Shown: positions 8,238-17,394, counted from the first letter of the stretch. The stretch is DNA of 39,392 bases from Pseudomonadota bacterium (GCA_002747435.1 PDPH01000020.1:1-39392); one strand, 5' to 3'. Made by a program: numbers and translations. Notes: generated by a model not told the origin, from the sequence alone.

Positions 8238-9136
8238 ATGAAACCAAATGTGGATAGTACCAACAGCTCAAAAGGTTTTACATACATAATTATTGCTGCG
8301 TTATTATTTGGAATAGCTGGTGCTTTCTCTAAAATATTATTCAATAATAATATATCCCCAGTTGATTTAACTGCAATAAGAACTATTATAGCCTGTTTAA
8401 TATTTGCAATATTCCTTTTTATAACCAACAAGAAATCTTTTTATTTTAATAAAAATAATATAATGCTGTTAATTTTTTCGGGTGTTATATTTACAATAAT
8501 CAACACCACGTTTTATATGGCAATAAGCTTGATAAATGTTGCCGCAGCAATAACGCTTGAATATATAGCCCCACTTTTTGTTATCATAATTAATTTTACT
8601 ATATTTAATAAAAAAATAAACTCAAAAATGTTTTTTCAGTCTTAATAGGGATACTAGGTTGTTTTCTCGTAACAGGGACTGATTCAGAAATTTTTTCACT
8701 ATCAGAAGGGCTTTTGTGGGGATTAGTATGTGGATTTGCTTTTGCAATATTTAATATTATAGGAAATTACTGCAAAGAGAAAAATATTGAATCAAGCACT
8801 ATAACTTTTTATTCATTTTTCTTTAGTTCAATTATTTGGCTTTGTATATTTCCATTCACAAGTATAACTGAAATATCAATCACCTGTGAAAACACATCTT
8901 ATATTTTTTTCATATCAGTAATAGCAACAATCATACCCTATTGGCTATTACTTCATGGACTACGTTACGTTGATGCACTTCCAGCAACTATTATTGGTAT
9001 GCTAGATCCGATTGCAGCAGGAATTGTCGCCTATATATTGATAGGTGAAGAAATATCTATGATAAATTGCCTCGGTATTTTGCTAGTAATGTTTGCTGTT
9101 ATTTTATCTACACATAGAAATAGAATTGATATTTAG
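8238..9136 (+). pseudogene. EamA/DMT-family permease, broken by a one-base frameshift
   Basis: Two reading frames (8238-8645 and 8714-9136, the second open from about 8637) together encode a drug/metabolite transporter family permease of about 299 residues with some ten hydrophobic helices and two EamA repeats. The frame breaks at a run of six T at 8631-8636; one more T restores continuous reading (FSVLIGILGCFLVTGTDSE...). The cause could be a sequencing error, phase-variable slippage or genuine decay. The gene is strikingly AT-rich (bases 8401-8460 contain only 9 G or C) and unlike its neighbours, which points to horizontal transfer. Substrate unknown; family members export amino acids or other small metabolites. 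Confidence 0.82.
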
Positions 9137-9145
9137 TATTCTAAG

Positions 9146-9190
9146 ATGTCGCTTGCAGACTACAACAGCATGGAAGAAACGCTGAACTGA
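9146..9190 (+). pseudogene. Relic of a YefM/Phd-type antitoxin gene
   Basis: A 14-codon open stretch reads MSLADYNSMEETLN and then stops. This closely resembles the conserved central motif of YefM/Phd antitoxins (S-L-A-D-Y-N-S-x-x-E-T-x-Y-L-L). No start, N-terminal DNA-binding part or toxin gene is present, so this would be a fossil fragment. It is very short, so the assignment rests on motif recognition alone. Confidence 0.4.
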
Positions 9191-9209
9191 ACCTCTAAGC
9201 GCAAAAAGC

Positions 9210-9243
9210 AAAAAACCGACCAGCAACGTAAGTTATTGGTCGG
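9210..9243 (-). terminator. Rho-independent terminator after tRNA-Val
   Basis: On the minus strand CCGACCA pairs with TGGTCGG around a 14-base loop and is followed by TTTTTT. It lies 13 bases beyond the tRNA 3' end. Confidence 0.8.
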
Positions 9244-9255
9244 CTTTATAAAAAC

Positions 9256-9332
9256 TGGTAGGCATAATTGGACTCGAACCAACGACCCCCACCATGTCAA
9301 GGTGGTGCTCTAACCAACTGAGCTATATGCCT
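9256..9332 (-). tRNA. tRNA-Val (anticodon GAC)
   Basis: The minus strand folds into a complete cloverleaf. The acceptor stem is AGGCATA/TATGCCT, the D-arm is GCTCAGTTGGTTAGAGC, and the anticodon stem is CCACC/GGTGG with loop TTGACAT (anticodon GAC at 9296-9298). The T-arm contains GGTTCGAGTCC. The discriminator base is A and the terminal CCA is encoded. The central sequence is the same as in E. coli tRNA-Val(GAC). It reads GUC/GUU valine codons. Confidence 0.96.
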
Positions 9333-9349
9333 GCTGTGTGAGGGGTGGA

Positions 9350-9378
9350 ACTATACCGCAAGCTTTTTTCCGGCGCAA
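9350..9378 (-). promoter_or_regulatory. Predicted tRNA-Val promoter
   Basis: On the minus strand TTGCGC (9378-9373), a 17-base spacer and TATAGT (9355-9350) are followed by a short, GC-rich stretch before the tRNA 5' end at 9332, as is usual for stable-RNA promoters. Confidence 0.5.
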
Positions 9379-9429
9379 GATTCACCTACCATTTTTTACC
9401 AGCCTTTACATTATAAACGCATGCCATGA

Positions 9430-10479
9430 TCAATGCTTATAAAGTTGCGGTGCCAAGGCCTTATTCGCCTGCCAACCACCTCGACCCGGTTTATGCAGAC
9501 CTCGTGAGGCTGTCGGTACTTGATACACGCTGCGTACCCGCCCCCTCGCATCACGCTCAACGCGAGGCGGTGGTGCATTACGGTTGGCCGCTGCAATCGG
9601 CGCACGTTCCGACAAATTTATCACTTGTACTTTAGGAGCAGGCGGCGGTACAGGTCTAGTTGCTTGCGCTGGTACGCTTGCCCGAGCCTGACGTACCATA
9701 ACACCTTGCCTCGCTGGAGCACGATAAATTGCTCGCTGTACGGGTGGTGACTGTGGGCGATTGACAAGCATTTCTTCTGAAGCTGGTGCTGTGCGGTGTG
9801 GCTCATAGTCAGCAGACAAACGCGCCCAAACATTCTTTACTAATACTTGAACAGGTGCATTTTGCTGTACTTTAGCCGCATCAGCATTGCCGGACAGCTT
9901 GCTATAAACGGCCAAGACATTGTTGACATAATGCTGCGTTTCAGCAAAAGGAGGAATACCACCGTATTCATCGACTTTGCCCTCACCGGCATTATAAGCC
10001 GCCAAGATTTTTTTCTTATCGCCTTGATAACGATTAGCCAGCCAACTTAAATAACGTGTACCACCCCGAATATTTTCATTGCTATCAAAAGCATCCGTAA
10101 CGCCAAAACGCTCCGCCGTTTCGGGAATTAACTGCATTAAACCTTGTGCGCCCTTAGGAGAAAGTGCTTGCTGGTTATAACAAGACTCAATCGCAATCAC
10201 GGCCTTAACAATCGCAGGTTCAACCTGATAGCGCTTGGCATAGGTTTCAATCGCATCCTGATAAGGTTCTGCCCGCTTATCTAAACGACTAACAGAATAA
10301 CGTGCGCAGGGATGGCTCAAAGCTTCCTCCGAAACCACACTGGCTTTGAACACGGTCGGGCTTATCAGGGGGGCTATAATATGATTTTCAGTCAGGTCGG
10401 CGGGTGTCGCAAAAACTTCATTTACCGCTAAGACCGCTAGCCCAAAAAGCATCATCCATCGCTGGGTGTCTGTAAACAT
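9430..10479 (-). CDS. Lytic transglycosylase, SLT (Slt70-like) domain
   Basis: A periplasmic enzyme predicted to cleave peptidoglycan between MurNAc and GlcNAc with anhydro-ring formation. Of 349 residues, the first 25 form an export signal (cleavage likely near VFA-T). The SLT domain runs from about 72 to 195: catalytic Glu98 in AIES, then GAQGLMQLIPETA, GGTRYLSWLANRYQ and AAYNAGEGKV. The C-terminal 140 residues are a Pro/Ala/Arg-rich, low-complexity tail with no recognised domain. It is the last protein gene of the minus-strand run and probably has its own promoter in the 120 bases after tsaB. Confidence 0.9.
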   Translation of the reverse strand: MFTDTQRWMMLFGLAVLAVNEVFATPADLTENHIIAPLISPTVFKASVVSEEALSHPCARYSVSRLDKRAEPYQDAIETYAKRYQVEPAIVKAVIAIESCYNQQALSPKGAQGLMQLIPETAERFGVTDAFDSNENIRGGTRYLSWLANRYQGDKKKILAAYNAGEGKVDEYGGIPPFAETQHYVNNVLAVYSKLSGNADAAKVQQNAPVQVLVKNVWARLSADYEPHRTAPASEEMLVNRPQSPPVQRAIYRAPARQGVMVRQARASVPAQATRPVPPPAPKVQVINLSERAPIAAANRNAPPPRVERDARGRVRSVYQVPTASRGLHKPGRGGWQANKALAPQLYKH

Positions 10480-10568
10480 TGTCTATCCATTTACTGTGAT
10501 TAGCAGAACTCTCTAAAATTGTAAGTTCTTTTTTACTCAGAAAAAGTTCAATACAAACTGTATAAGGG

Positions 10569-10597
10569 TATATAGGACAGGCTGACACACAATACAA
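10569..10597 (-). promoter_or_regulatory. Possible promoter for the SLT transglycosylase gene
   Basis: On the minus strand TTGTAT (10597-10592), a 17-base spacer and TATATA (10574-10569) lie about 90 bases before the gene, just after the tsaB stop. Both boxes are only moderate matches. Confidence 0.3.
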
Positions 10598-10599
10598 AC

Positions 10600-11298
10600 T
10601 CAGGCAGACGAAACCCCTCTTTCTCGCGTCGTTTGTGCCACTTTATTCCTCAAATAAACAGGCTGAGCCAAGTCTGCCACCACTTGCAAGCCATTTTGCC
10701 AATCAAAACGGGCTAACTTTACCACAAAACCAGCGGAAGGAAGCCAATCCGCATACACTGCCAGCAAACACGGTTCAAAGCGTTGCTGCAATACCGGATA
10801 AGCGGCCCAGCCGCTACCAACCCCAATTATTTTCTGATTAAATGCGGGTAAGGGCACAGCTTCAGGTTTATCCACTGACTCTTCCCGCTGCAAACACATA
10901 CGTCCATCTTGCAGCACATACTCACCCCAATAAACCTCACCCATACGCGCATCTAAGGCCACCATGACATGCGTGGCCTCCAATTCCTCATACGCCTGCT
11001 CAGCCAAGGCTGCCAAGCTTGAGATAGGTAAAACCGGCTTATCTGCCGCCAAGGCCAAACCCTGCGCTACACCGACAGCAATACGCACACCCGTAAAAGC
11101 TCCAGGCCCGCGACCAAAAGCAATCGCATCCAACTCAGATAAACGCAAAGCAGCATGAGCCAATACGGTTTCTACCATCGGTAAAATCAAGCGGGTATGA
11201 GCCCGTGGTGCGAGCTCAAATACTACCTCATAAGCTTTATCAGTCAATACGGCAGCAGAACAAGCATCACTAGAAGTATCAATCGCCAATAACTTCAT
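10600..11298 (-). CDS. tsaB: tRNA threonylcarbamoyladenosine biosynthesis protein TsaB
   Basis: TsaB is the non-catalytic partner that bridges TsaD and TsaE in making t6A37 on ANN-decoding tRNAs. The 232 residues match the usual length (E. coli 231). The ASKHA-fold features are LLAIDTSSDACSAAV at the N-terminus, the family-typical H-T-R-x-I-L-P near residue 35, and GRGPGAFTGVRIAVGVAQGLA near 65-85. I chose the ATG at 11298 because AGAGAG precedes it closely and homologues begin there; upstream TTG and ATG codons (11319, 11313) are in frame but less likely. Its start overlaps the 3' end of yoaA, so the two are coupled. Confidence 0.95.
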   Translation of the reverse strand: MKLLAIDTSSDACSAAVLTDKAYEVVFELAPRAHTRLILPMVETVLAHAALRLSELDAIAFGRGPGAFTGVRIAVGVAQGLALAADKPVLPISSLAALAEQAYEELEATHVMVALDARMGEVYWGEYVLQDGRMCLQREESVDKPEAVPLPAFNQKIIGVGSGWAAYPVLQQRFEPCLLAVYADWLPSAGFVVKLARFDWQNGLQVVADLAQPVYLRNKVAQTTRERGVSSA

Positions 11299-13282
11299 TC
11301 TGTCTCTCTTCATTAACAACTGCTACAGTGACAGGCTCAGGCTGAGGTGGTAGTTCAAAAGCTTGTTGCTGAGCAAAAAAGCGCTCTACCACTTCCAATT
11401 TCTGCGTGCGCGGCATGCGTGGCAGGCTCTCCAAGAAAACACGGCCATAACGACGACTGCGCAGCCGATTATCGCAAATCATCAACAAGCCTCGGTCACT
11501 TTGATCACGAATCAAGCGCCCCACACCTTGCTTCAAGGTAATAACGGCTTGAGGTAATTGGTACTCCACAAAAGGATTGCCCCCTTGGCGCCGCAAGGAC
11601 TCTAGGCGTGCTTCCAGCACTGGATCATTGGGTGCTGCGAAAGGCAGCTTGTCTATAATGACACAGCTTAATGCCTCCCCTCGTACATCCACACCTTCCC
11701 AAAAACTAGCCGTGCCTAACAAAACTGCATTACCTAACCGGCGAAAACGCTCAATCATTTCACGCTGTGATGACTCGCCCTGAACCAATAAAGGATAGTC
11801 CAGCTCATCACGCAGTAACTCAGCCGCTTCATTCATGGCGCGATAGCTGGTAAACAGCATAAAAGTTCGACCACCACAAGCCTTGATCACAGGCAAAGCA
11901 GCCTCAACCATTTGCTCGACAAAATGAGGATGCTGTGGCTCTGGTAAATCCATAGGCAAATACAGCAAGGCATTATGCCAATAGTCAAAAGGGCTATCTA
12001 GCTGCAAAGTACGGGCATTACTAATTCCCAAACGGGCAGTAAAATGCTCAAAAGATGTCCCTACTGCTAAAGTAGCTGATGTCATAACCCAATTACAGGG
12101 CAAAACATCCATAAATCGCTGCAAAGGTGTAGCAATATCCAACGGTGTCGCTGTGAGGGTAAAGCTGCGGGTAAAGGTTTCATACCACTGCACCATACCA
12201 GGCTGTTCAGATTGCATGGCTTGTACACGTTCACGCAAAGTCATCAGACGTTCCAAGCAGACTTCCAAGCCTTTATTACGCTCGACAATTTCAAGCAACA
12301 TAGCCACTAACGCTTCTATGCTATCGAGTAGTATGGCTATTTGCTCCATTACCCCCGGACGCTCACGCATGCGACTCCAAGGCGCACGCTGCCCGGGATT
12401 GTCCATGGCTAAACGCAAATCCAGTACCGCCTTATCCAGCTTATTCAGCTCATCTTGAATTTGTGGCATATCGGCAGCAGAAGCCAAGCTCTCCAGCCGC
12501 GTATCACGTATCCAATCCTGCAATTGACGACTACTGACCGCTTCACTGAAAAAACCTGAAGCAATCTCAGGAATTTGGTGTGCCTCATCCAAAACTACCA
12601 CATCAGCCAAAGGCAATAATTCCCCAAACCCTTCTTCTTTAAGCGACATATCTGCAAAAAACAGGTGATGGTTCACAACCACAACATCGGCTTCCTGAGC
12701 TTGACGCCGCGCTTTAACGACAAAGCAATCATGGTAAGCTTCACACTCAGCTCCCAAACAATTATCTAGCGTGGAGGTCACTAAAGGCCAAATAAAAGCA
12801 TCACGGGGGACATCTGTCATTTCAGCCACATCACCCGTCTCAGTCAAAAGCGACCAGTCTTCAATACGGCGCAACCAAGTCACTTCCCGCCGGTTCGACA
12901 GACGGCCTTCTGCCAGCGTTTGTTGCAAGCGTTGCTGGCACAGATAATTAGCGCGACCCTTAAGCAAAGCGGCTTTGAATGGCTTGCCCAATGCTTTTCG
13001 CACCAAGGGCAAATCTTTGAAAAACAACTGATCCTGTAGCGTTTTACTGCCCGTCGAAAGAATAATTCGTTCACCTAATGCCAAAGCTGGAGCAAGATAA
13101 GCAAAGGTTTTACCCACGCCCGTACCCGCCTCGACGATTAGAACACCCTTGTTTTGTAACAAGTCACTAATGGCAGCCGACATGGCCTGTTGCTGGGGAC
13201 GCGCCTGAAAACCTTCAATACATTTGGCAAACGCCCCATCAGCATCCAGCAAACCGAGAGCGGTTTTATCGCCACTAGCCAT
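11279..13282 (-). CDS. yoaA: DinG/XPD-type iron-sulfur DNA helicase (YoaA)
   Basis: An ATP-dependent 5'-3' helicase of superfamily 2; E. coli YoaA works with HolC in repair at stalled forks. The 667 residues contain Walker A at 53-59 (GTGVGKT), Fe-S cysteines Cys115, Cys175, Cys180 and Cys186, the DEAH box at 232-235, NHHLFFAD near 205, and C-terminal helicase motifs including GTASFWEGVDVRGE and QGVGRLIRDQSDRG. The ATG has GGGAG six bases upstream. It follows the TPR lipoprotein gene by 21 bases and runs into tsaB. I prefer YoaA over DinG because it pairs with tsaB and lacks any nuclease extension. Confidence 0.92.
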   Translation of the reverse strand: MASGDKTALGLLDADGAFAKCIEGFQARPQQQAMSAAISDLLQNKGVLIVEAGTGVGKTFAYLAPALALGERIILSTGSKTLQDQLFFKDLPLVRKALGKPFKAALLKGRANYLCQQRLQQTLAEGRLSNRREVTWLRRIEDWSLLTETGDVAEMTDVPRDAFIWPLVTSTLDNCLGAECEAYHDCFVVKARRQAQEADVVVVNHHLFFADMSLKEEGFGELLPLADVVVLDEAHQIPEIASGFFSEAVSSRQLQDWIRDTRLESLASAADMPQIQDELNKLDKAVLDLRLAMDNPGQRAPWSRMRERPGVMEQIAILLDSIEALVAMLLEIVERNKGLEVCLERLMTLRERVQAMQSEQPGMVQWYETFTRSFTLTATPLDIATPLQRFMDVLPCNWVMTSATLAVGTSFEHFTARLGISNARTLQLDSPFDYWHNALLYLPMDLPEPQHPHFVEQMVEAALPVIKACGGRTFMLFTSYRAMNEAAELLRDELDYPLLVQGESSQREMIERFRRLGNAVLLGTASFWEGVDVRGEALSCVIIDKLPFAAPNDPVLEARLESLRRQGGNPFVEYQLPQAVITLKQGVGRLIRDQSDRGLLMICDNRLRSRRYGRVFLESLPRMPRTQKLEVVERFFAQQQAFELPPQPEPVTVAVVNEERQNEVIGD

Positions 13283-13303
13283 TAGCCGCTCCCTATTCCG
13301 CCA

Positions 13304-14293
13304 TTACTTCAACAAACGCTGAGCTCGCAACGCGATTCTTTCATCACTCGGAGCCAGCGATAAGGCTTTGTTAGCCATTGATTTGGCTTGCTCTGACTTG
13401 CCTAGCATCTGATTGATTTCAGCCAACCTTAACCACAAGGTTGCATCATTCGGCGCAATCCGCAACGCCCGCTCCAAAGTGGCTGCCGCACGGTCATTAT
13501 TGCCCGCCACCATTTCATTATTAGCCTGTTTCAATAAAACGGCGACCACTGGCGAATTGATGGGCAAATCGTTGGCTTTAGGGGCAGGTTTGGGTGCTGT
13601 TGGGCGGGAAGGGCGCGAACCAGCCATTGGTTTATCTCGCCGCATATCTAGGACTTCTACAGCGACCCTACCCTGCCCTCTAGCCTGATTAGCCGTATTA
13701 TTAGTATGGCTTTGAGTAGGTCTCGGTCTTGCTGCGGCTGAAGTTTGGCGTTTAGCAGCCGGAGCTTGCTCCCAGAAAGGAGGCGGCGTAACAGTCGAGG
13801 CAGACTGCATGCCAGTTGAGCGTTGGGCTGGAGGTAATGAGACAGGGGCTGGACGCTGAGTGCTAGCACGGTCTGGAGTATAAGTTACTGAAGGTTGGCG
13901 TGGCAAAACAGGTCTATTTCGTGAAGTAGTCGTAGTCGCCGTGGGAGATTTCACCACAGGCTCAGAACGCTTTTGAGCAGGCATAGGCTTAACACTTGGC
14001 TCTGGCTTTAAAGCTTCGTGTAAAGGTATGCCCTGAGGCAGCCTGTCTTGCTTGGTGGGTGCTCGCGGCGTTTGTTGCAAAGGTGCAGCAGGCGGAATAG
14101 TTATATTTGGTCTCAGGGGGTGGCTATTTGGCAAAGAGGGCGCAGGAACAGGAGCGGGCAGAGGCTCAATCATTGGCTCAACGGGCACTGGATAGTCAGG
14201 AACAGACATGGGCGTACAAGCAGTTAAAGCCGCCAGAACCGTTAGGACTAATAGGTTTGGTACTGAGCTGAGTATTATGGCTGTCTTTTTCAT
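13304..14293 (-). CDS. Proline-rich lipoprotein with C-terminal TPRs
   Basis: The 329-residue product begins with a lipoprotein signal ending in the lipobox L-T-A-C (Cys26). A long Pro/Arg/Thr/Ser-rich segment (about 30-245) is probably extended and spans part of the periplasm. The last 80 residues hold about two TPRs (NNDRAAATLERALRIAPND, then LGKSEQAKSMANKALSLAPSD). It sits between mrcB (45 bases upstream) and yoaA. Because of that position it could assist PBP1B, in the way outer-membrane lipoproteins such as LpoB activate PBP1B in enterics, but it has no sequence similarity to LpoB that I can see. Confidence 0.8.
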   Translation of the reverse strand: MKKTAIILSSVPNLLVLTVLAALTACTPMSVPDYPVPVEPMIEPLPAPVPAPSLPNSHPLRPNITIPPAAPLQQTPRAPTKQDRLPQGIPLHEALKPEPSVKPMPAQKRSEPVVKSPTATTTTSRNRPVLPRQPSVTYTPDRASTQRPAPVSLPPAQRSTGMQSASTVTPPPFWEQAPAAKRQTSAAARPRPTQSHTNNTANQARGQGRVAVEVLDMRRDKPMAGSRPSRPTAPKPAPKANDLPINSPVVAVLLKQANNEMVAGNNDRAAATLERALRIAPNDATLWLRLAEINQMLGKSEQAKSMANKALSLAPSDERIALRAQRLLK

Positions 14294-14338
14294 AAATCTG
14301 GCGTCCCCATATTGAACAGTATTCGTATTTATTCCATT

Positions 14339-16807
14339 TCATTCCATCAGATTATCAACCCAATTAGCCTGCCTAGGTGGTGGCGCAGCTCGCCGCGCGG
14401 CGGGTGCTGCGCGGGTTGGTGCGGGTGCAGGATTACGGGGTGGCTGCCGCACGACAGGCGCGGGTGCTGCGGCTTGGCAAAAACGGTATTGACGCGGTTG
14501 ATCCCCTTTCATAAACGGTACACGTACCGCCTTGCCGCAAGCTGGATTAAATAAAAGCCCAGTTTCCTCATCAATACTGACCCAAATCAAACGCGAAGAA
14601 TCCCCTAGTTTGAGCGCTCCCGATGGCAATACTCGCATCATATCACCCCAAACACGTAAAGCCCCGGAGGATCCAGTCATATGGGTCGGTTTATTATCAT
14701 CGCGGCCTACCCAAACCGAAATCACATGTTGTCCAGAAAAGCCAGCAAACCAACTGTCCTTTTTGTCATTGGTTGTACCCGTTTTACCTGCCACCCGTTT
14801 CCAACGAGGCAATACTGAAGCAAGGTATCGTGCAGTACCACTGCGGGTGACTTGGTGCAAGGCATAATTAATGACCTCAACGGATTCGGGCTTGGCTACT
14901 TGCTGCACCGTTAAGGGGTAGCGCGTCAGTATTTTGCCATTACCGTCCATAACATTACGGATAGAGCGCAATGGAGAATATGAGCCCCCCGCTGCCAGCG
15001 TTTGATACATTTGCTGCACATCAATAGGCGCCATTTCCAGCGCCCCCAATAATAACGAAGGGTAAGGTGGAATATCGCCTTTCACACCCAAATCACCCAG
15101 CATTTTAATGACTTTATCCAGTCCGACTTCAATCCCCACTCGCACCGCAGGCGTATTACGCGAATAGATTAAAGCATCCAATACGGTCACTGCACCTTTA
15201 TCAGTATGGTCATAATTGCGTGGCTCCCAGTATTTGCCACGTCCTATTTTGACTTTGACAGGACCGTCATTAATACGTTCACCTAAGGTAGAGTACTTAC
15301 CATTCGCTTCAACCGCAGTTAAATAAACAGCAGGTTTGACCAATGAGCCAATTTGACGCCGTGCGGCTAAAGCGCGGTTATAGCCCGGATAGCGTACATC
15401 CAAGCCCCCGACTAAAGCCAATACTTCACCACTTTGCACACTGCTGATTACCATTGCACCAGACAATTTACCTTTAGGTATTTTGTGCTTTTTTTCCAGC
15501 TTTTTCACGCGGTCAATCAGCACATTCTCAGCCGTCAACTGTACAATGGGATCCATAGCAGTAAAAATTAACAAACCCGCCGTATTCAAAGTTTCCTTAC
15601 TATAGTCACGACTCAGTTGTTCCTTAACCAGATCAAGGTAAGCTGGAAAAGGGCTTGCACCAGAAGGACGATGCGCGCTAACCCCCAATGGGCGCTGCTT
15701 AGCGGCAGAAGCTTGCCCTGATGTAATGACTTTTTCCTGCTCCATTACAGCCAACACCAAATTGCGACGCTCTAAAGCACGCTTAGGATGACGACGTGGA
15801 TTATAGACAGCCGCCCCTTTAGCTAGACCGATTAATAAAGCAATTTGATCAGGTTTCAATTCTTTCAGCGTGCGATTGAAATAAAATTGTGCCGCCAGAC
15901 CAAAACCATGAATAGCACGATCGCCATCTTGCCCAAGATAAATTTCGTTTAGGTAAGCTTCTAGGATTTCTTGTTTGTCATAACGCAACTCCAGCAACAG
16001 CGCCATTAGCGCTTCTTTAAGCTTGCGCCGCCACGTGCGATCATTAGTCAGGTAAAAGTTTTTAACCAACTGCTGGGTAATAGTACTCCCCCCCTGCACG
16101 GTCTCGCCTGCCTTGAGATTCGCAATCATAGCGCGCGCAATGGCTAAAGGATTGACACCTTGATGTTCATAAAAGCGCTTGTCCTCCACTGCCAGCAAGC
16201 CATTCACTAAGGCAGTGGGAACTTCATCAAACTTCACCAGAATACGATCTTCATTATGACTCGGGTAGAAGTTACCAATCAGTACCGGCTCCAGTCGCAT
16301 CAACTGTAGCGGCTCTTGCTCATTCGCATAATCAAGCTTGACCAGCTTACCCTTAGATAACTGTAGTTTGATGCTACGAGCTCTTTCTATATCTTCATTA
16401 AAGCGGAACCCTCGCGTCACGATTTCAAAGTAATCACCATCACGCTTGTATTGCCCAGTTTCAAATGGCTTATCTACCTGCACATAGTTAAGCAATTTCA
16501 ATTCCTGCTCTAGATGTCCAGCGTAAAGTTGTTGCCCCTTGAATAATTCCAGCGGTCGAGCAAATACACGCGCTGGTAAAGCCCAACGCCTTCCATTAAA
16601 CTGCGCACGCACCTGTTCATCTAATTGCATGGCATACACCACACCTGCCAAGGTGCCTAACACCAAGGCTACGATTAACACTATACGAAAAACTCTACCA
16701 AACACTGCCATGATAAATCCGATTCCTTTCAGCAAACGGAACCACCACGCATCTTTTTTTCTTTTTACAGTTCGCCGCTGTAAATGCTGACTGGATTCCT
16801 GAGTCAA
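14339..16807 (-). CDS. mrcB: Bifunctional penicillin-binding protein 1B
   Basis: Class A PBP that polymerises lipid II and cross-links the glycan strands. A basic cytoplasmic tail (RRTVKRKK) and one transmembrane helix (about 28-60) precede a UB2H-like region. The GT51 glycosyltransferase has catalytic Glu208 in VEDKRFYEHQG, then QGGSTITQQLVKNFYL and YLNEIYLGQ. The transpeptidase has Ser488-x-x-Lys491, Ser549-Arg-Asn551 and Lys675-Thr-Gly. The last 60 residues are a Pro/Ala/Arg-rich tail. The start is TTG at 16807, supported by AGGA seven bases upstream; no ATG lies near in this frame. A six-codon reading frame (16824-16804) ends overlapping this TTG. Confidence 0.95.
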   Translation of the reverse strand: MTQESSQHLQRRTVKRKKDAWWFRLLKGIGFIMAVFGRVFRIVLIVALVLGTLAGVVYAMQLDEQVRAQFNGRRWALPARVFARPLELFKGQQLYAGHLEQELKLLNYVQVDKPFETGQYKRDGDYFEIVTRGFRFNEDIERARSIKLQLSKGKLVKLDYANEQEPLQLMRLEPVLIGNFYPSHNEDRILVKFDEVPTALVNGLLAVEDKRFYEHQGVNPLAIARAMIANLKAGETVQGGSTITQQLVKNFYLTNDRTWRRKLKEALMALLLELRYDKQEILEAYLNEIYLGQDGDRAIHGFGLAAQFYFNRTLKELKPDQIALLIGLAKGAAVYNPRRHPKRALERRNLVLAVMEQEKVITSGQASAAKQRPLGVSAHRPSGASPFPAYLDLVKEQLSRDYSKETLNTAGLLIFTAMDPIVQLTAENVLIDRVKKLEKKHKIPKGKLSGAMVISSVQSGEVLALVGGLDVRYPGYNRALAARRQIGSLVKPAVYLTAVEANGKYSTLGERINDGPVKVKIGRGKYWEPRNYDHTDKGAVTVLDALIYSRNTPAVRVGIEVGLDKVIKMLGDLGVKGDIPPYPSLLLGALEMAPIDVQQMYQTLAAGGSYSPLRSIRNVMDGNGKILTRYPLTVQQVAKPESVEVINYALHQVTRSGTARYLASVLPRWKRVAGKTGTTNDKKDSWFAGFSGQHVISVWVGRDDNKPTHMTGSSGALRVWGDMMRVLPSGALKLGDSSRLIWVSIDEETGLLFNPACGKAVRVPFMKGDQPRQYRFCQAAAPAPVVRQPPRNPAPAPTRAAPAARRAAPPPRQANWVDNLME

Positions 16808-17394
16808 GGTACTGTCCTGTTCATAATAATTTCAATACTACCCTTATCGACCTACATTTGGCTCATAGAGTTCGCACTTGCTTGTGGGCTATGCCAAAAA
16901 ATAAGTACCCGTAATTTTACACACAATTCCGATGAGGAGACAGCACAGCTAAGCCGCTTTCTGCAAAAAAGCCACAAACCCTGCACCGTTTAACCACCTA
17001 TTGGCAGCGACAAAACTTACTCCAAAATTAAATAAACAAATCCTACTAAAACCCTCTTAATTGGCTATTAACCAATCACCCCTAGGAAACTACCACTTAC
17101 TAGCCATTTGTGACCGTTCATCTAGCCTCCCTTAACAAAAACAGTATCACTTGCTTATGCTGCACAAGATGGATTGAGGTGTACATAAACAAAATAACAG
17201 GGATGTAGAAAACATCTTGATCCATTAAAACCTATGGCATAATCGCCAGTCTCCACCCTCAAATGTCCGCAATCCGCATAATCCTCTATCTTAAAATTGC
17301 TATAATCGTGGTTGTGAATAGCGAACCAAGCTTTAGCCTAATGTTTTTTTAGTGAGTGATTACGACATGCTGCTGCCGAGCACATCGCTGAACA
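16808..17394. other. Intergenic region between mrcB and ogt
   Basis: About 590 bases without a credible protein gene or RNA gene. It must hold the divergent control regions of mrcB (minus) and ogt (plus). Near its right end lies a perfect extended -10 motif for ogt. The central part (17000-17250) is AT-rich with no repeat I can detect. A 70-codon plus frame (16784-16993) lacks homology and is probably noise. Confidence 0.4.
17298..17306 (+). promoter_or_regulatory. Extended -10 promoter, probably for ogt
   Basis: TG at 17298-17299, one base, then TATAAT at 17301-17306 form a perfect extended -10 element. There is no good -35 at 17 bases, which extended -10 promoters do not need. Transcription from about 17313 would give a leader of some 130 bases. 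Confidence 0.5.
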
